Below are positions 63,827-64,000 of a DNA stretch of 64,000 nucleotides, piece by piece. The stretch is taken from contig JAJZQG010000001.1 in assembly GCA_021847645.1 (NCBI GenBank), positions 1-64,000 on the forward strand, read 5' to 3'. The translations under genes and the position numbers were made by a program. The stretch is from Myxococcales bacterium (lineage in GTDB: Bacteria > Myxococcota_A > Polyangia > Polyangiales > Polyangiaceae). Positions within the stretch are counted from its first letter, which is position 1. Every line of letters begins with the position of its first letter. Below the pieces are notes generated by a model. That model was not told where the DNA came from. It was given only the letters and a program-made list of their open reading frames with translations, and made no database searches.

Positions 63827-64000
63827 ATGATCACGGTCGGCTGCGCTGGCTTCCCTGTCCCCGCGACGAGGTACTTCCGCGAGTTCTTGTTCGTGGAGGT
63901 GCAGGAGACTCACCTCGGAACGCCCGGGCCGGGGACCGTCCGTAGATGGCGGCGCGAAGCGCCGGACGGGTTCCGTTTCGCCCTGCTCGGGCCGCGCGAA
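63827..64000 (+). CDS. DUF72 (YecE-like) family protein, 5' part
   Basis: The first 58 codons of a gene cut by the end of the window. The start MITVGCAGFPVPATRYF has the G-x-A/S-G turn that opens DUF72 proteins, and FVEVQETHL followed by PGTVRRWRREAPDGFRFALLGPRE is the family's highly conserved N-terminal segment. DUF72 proteins adopt a TIM-barrel fold of unknown function. It starts 61 bp after the LptE-like gene. Confidence 0.78.
   Translation, partial: MITVGCAGFPVPATRYFREFLFVEVQETHLGTPGPGTVRRWRREAPDGFRFALLGPRE

Overview
The window looks like a chromosomal segment of a high-GC member of Myxococcota, most likely a Polyangia/Sorangiineae-type bacterium. The reasons are a Ser/Thr kinase with an HRDVSPQN catalytic loop and PEGA-like repeats, type IV pilins with an NtrC/PilR-type regulator, many lipoproteins (one with an Asp/Ala/Thr-rich tail), and many large polytopic GT-C-like proteins. 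This is inferred from gene content; no 16S or marker phylogeny was possible.

Layout. (1) 0.1-4.9 kb: a lipoprotein, a sigma-54-dependent response regulator and two type IV pilin-like genes. (2) 4.9-15.5 kb: a block of GT-C-like membrane proteins with changing orientation. (3) 15.5-24 kb: a nucleotide-sugar block, rfbF-rfbG-rfbH (CDP-4-keto-3,6-dideoxyglucose route), a GT2 glycosyltransferase, a thiamine-diphosphate enzyme, a NeuB-like synthase and an NAD-dependent epimerase/dehydratase. (4) 24-29.4 kb: a YfhO-like membrane protein, a methyltransferase and a TMTC-like protein. (5) 29.4-32.2 kb: a scar region, with a decayed serine recombinase, an FkbM methyltransferase and a decayed ISAzo13/Rhodopirellula-type transposase. 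(6) 32.2-36 kb: a third TMTC-like protein, a pilin-like protein without the usual prepilin motif, and a helical-repeat protein. (7) 36-42.1 kb: a PEGA kinase, a large exported phosphodiester-glycosidase-like protein and a small lipoprotein. (8) 42.1-50.6 kb: a long minus-strand run with FadD, LarE, EpmA-like, TetR, an orphan FliQ/SctS, a lipoprotein, PgsA and a membrane protein. (9) 50.8-64 kb: L,D-transpeptidase, alpha-glucan phosphorylase, SMC, FmdB-type zinc ribbon, LeuS, an LptE-like lipoprotein and the start of a DUF72 protein.

The most interesting part is 1.9-36 kb. Pilin-like genes sit at both ends of a glyco-gene island holding about eight GT-C-like integral membrane proteins, three of them TMTC-like with C-terminal repeats, plus a CDP-sugar pathway. 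That pathway combines RfbFGH with an acetolactate-synthase-like enzyme and a NeuB-like enzyme, which suggests a branched or otherwise unusual sugar. My working hypothesis is a surface glycan or pilin-glycosylation system. The evidence is gene content and adjacency only.

Limits: starts were chosen from reading-frame overlaps, signal peptides and Shine-Dalgarno-like sequence. No database search, structure prediction or expression data were available.
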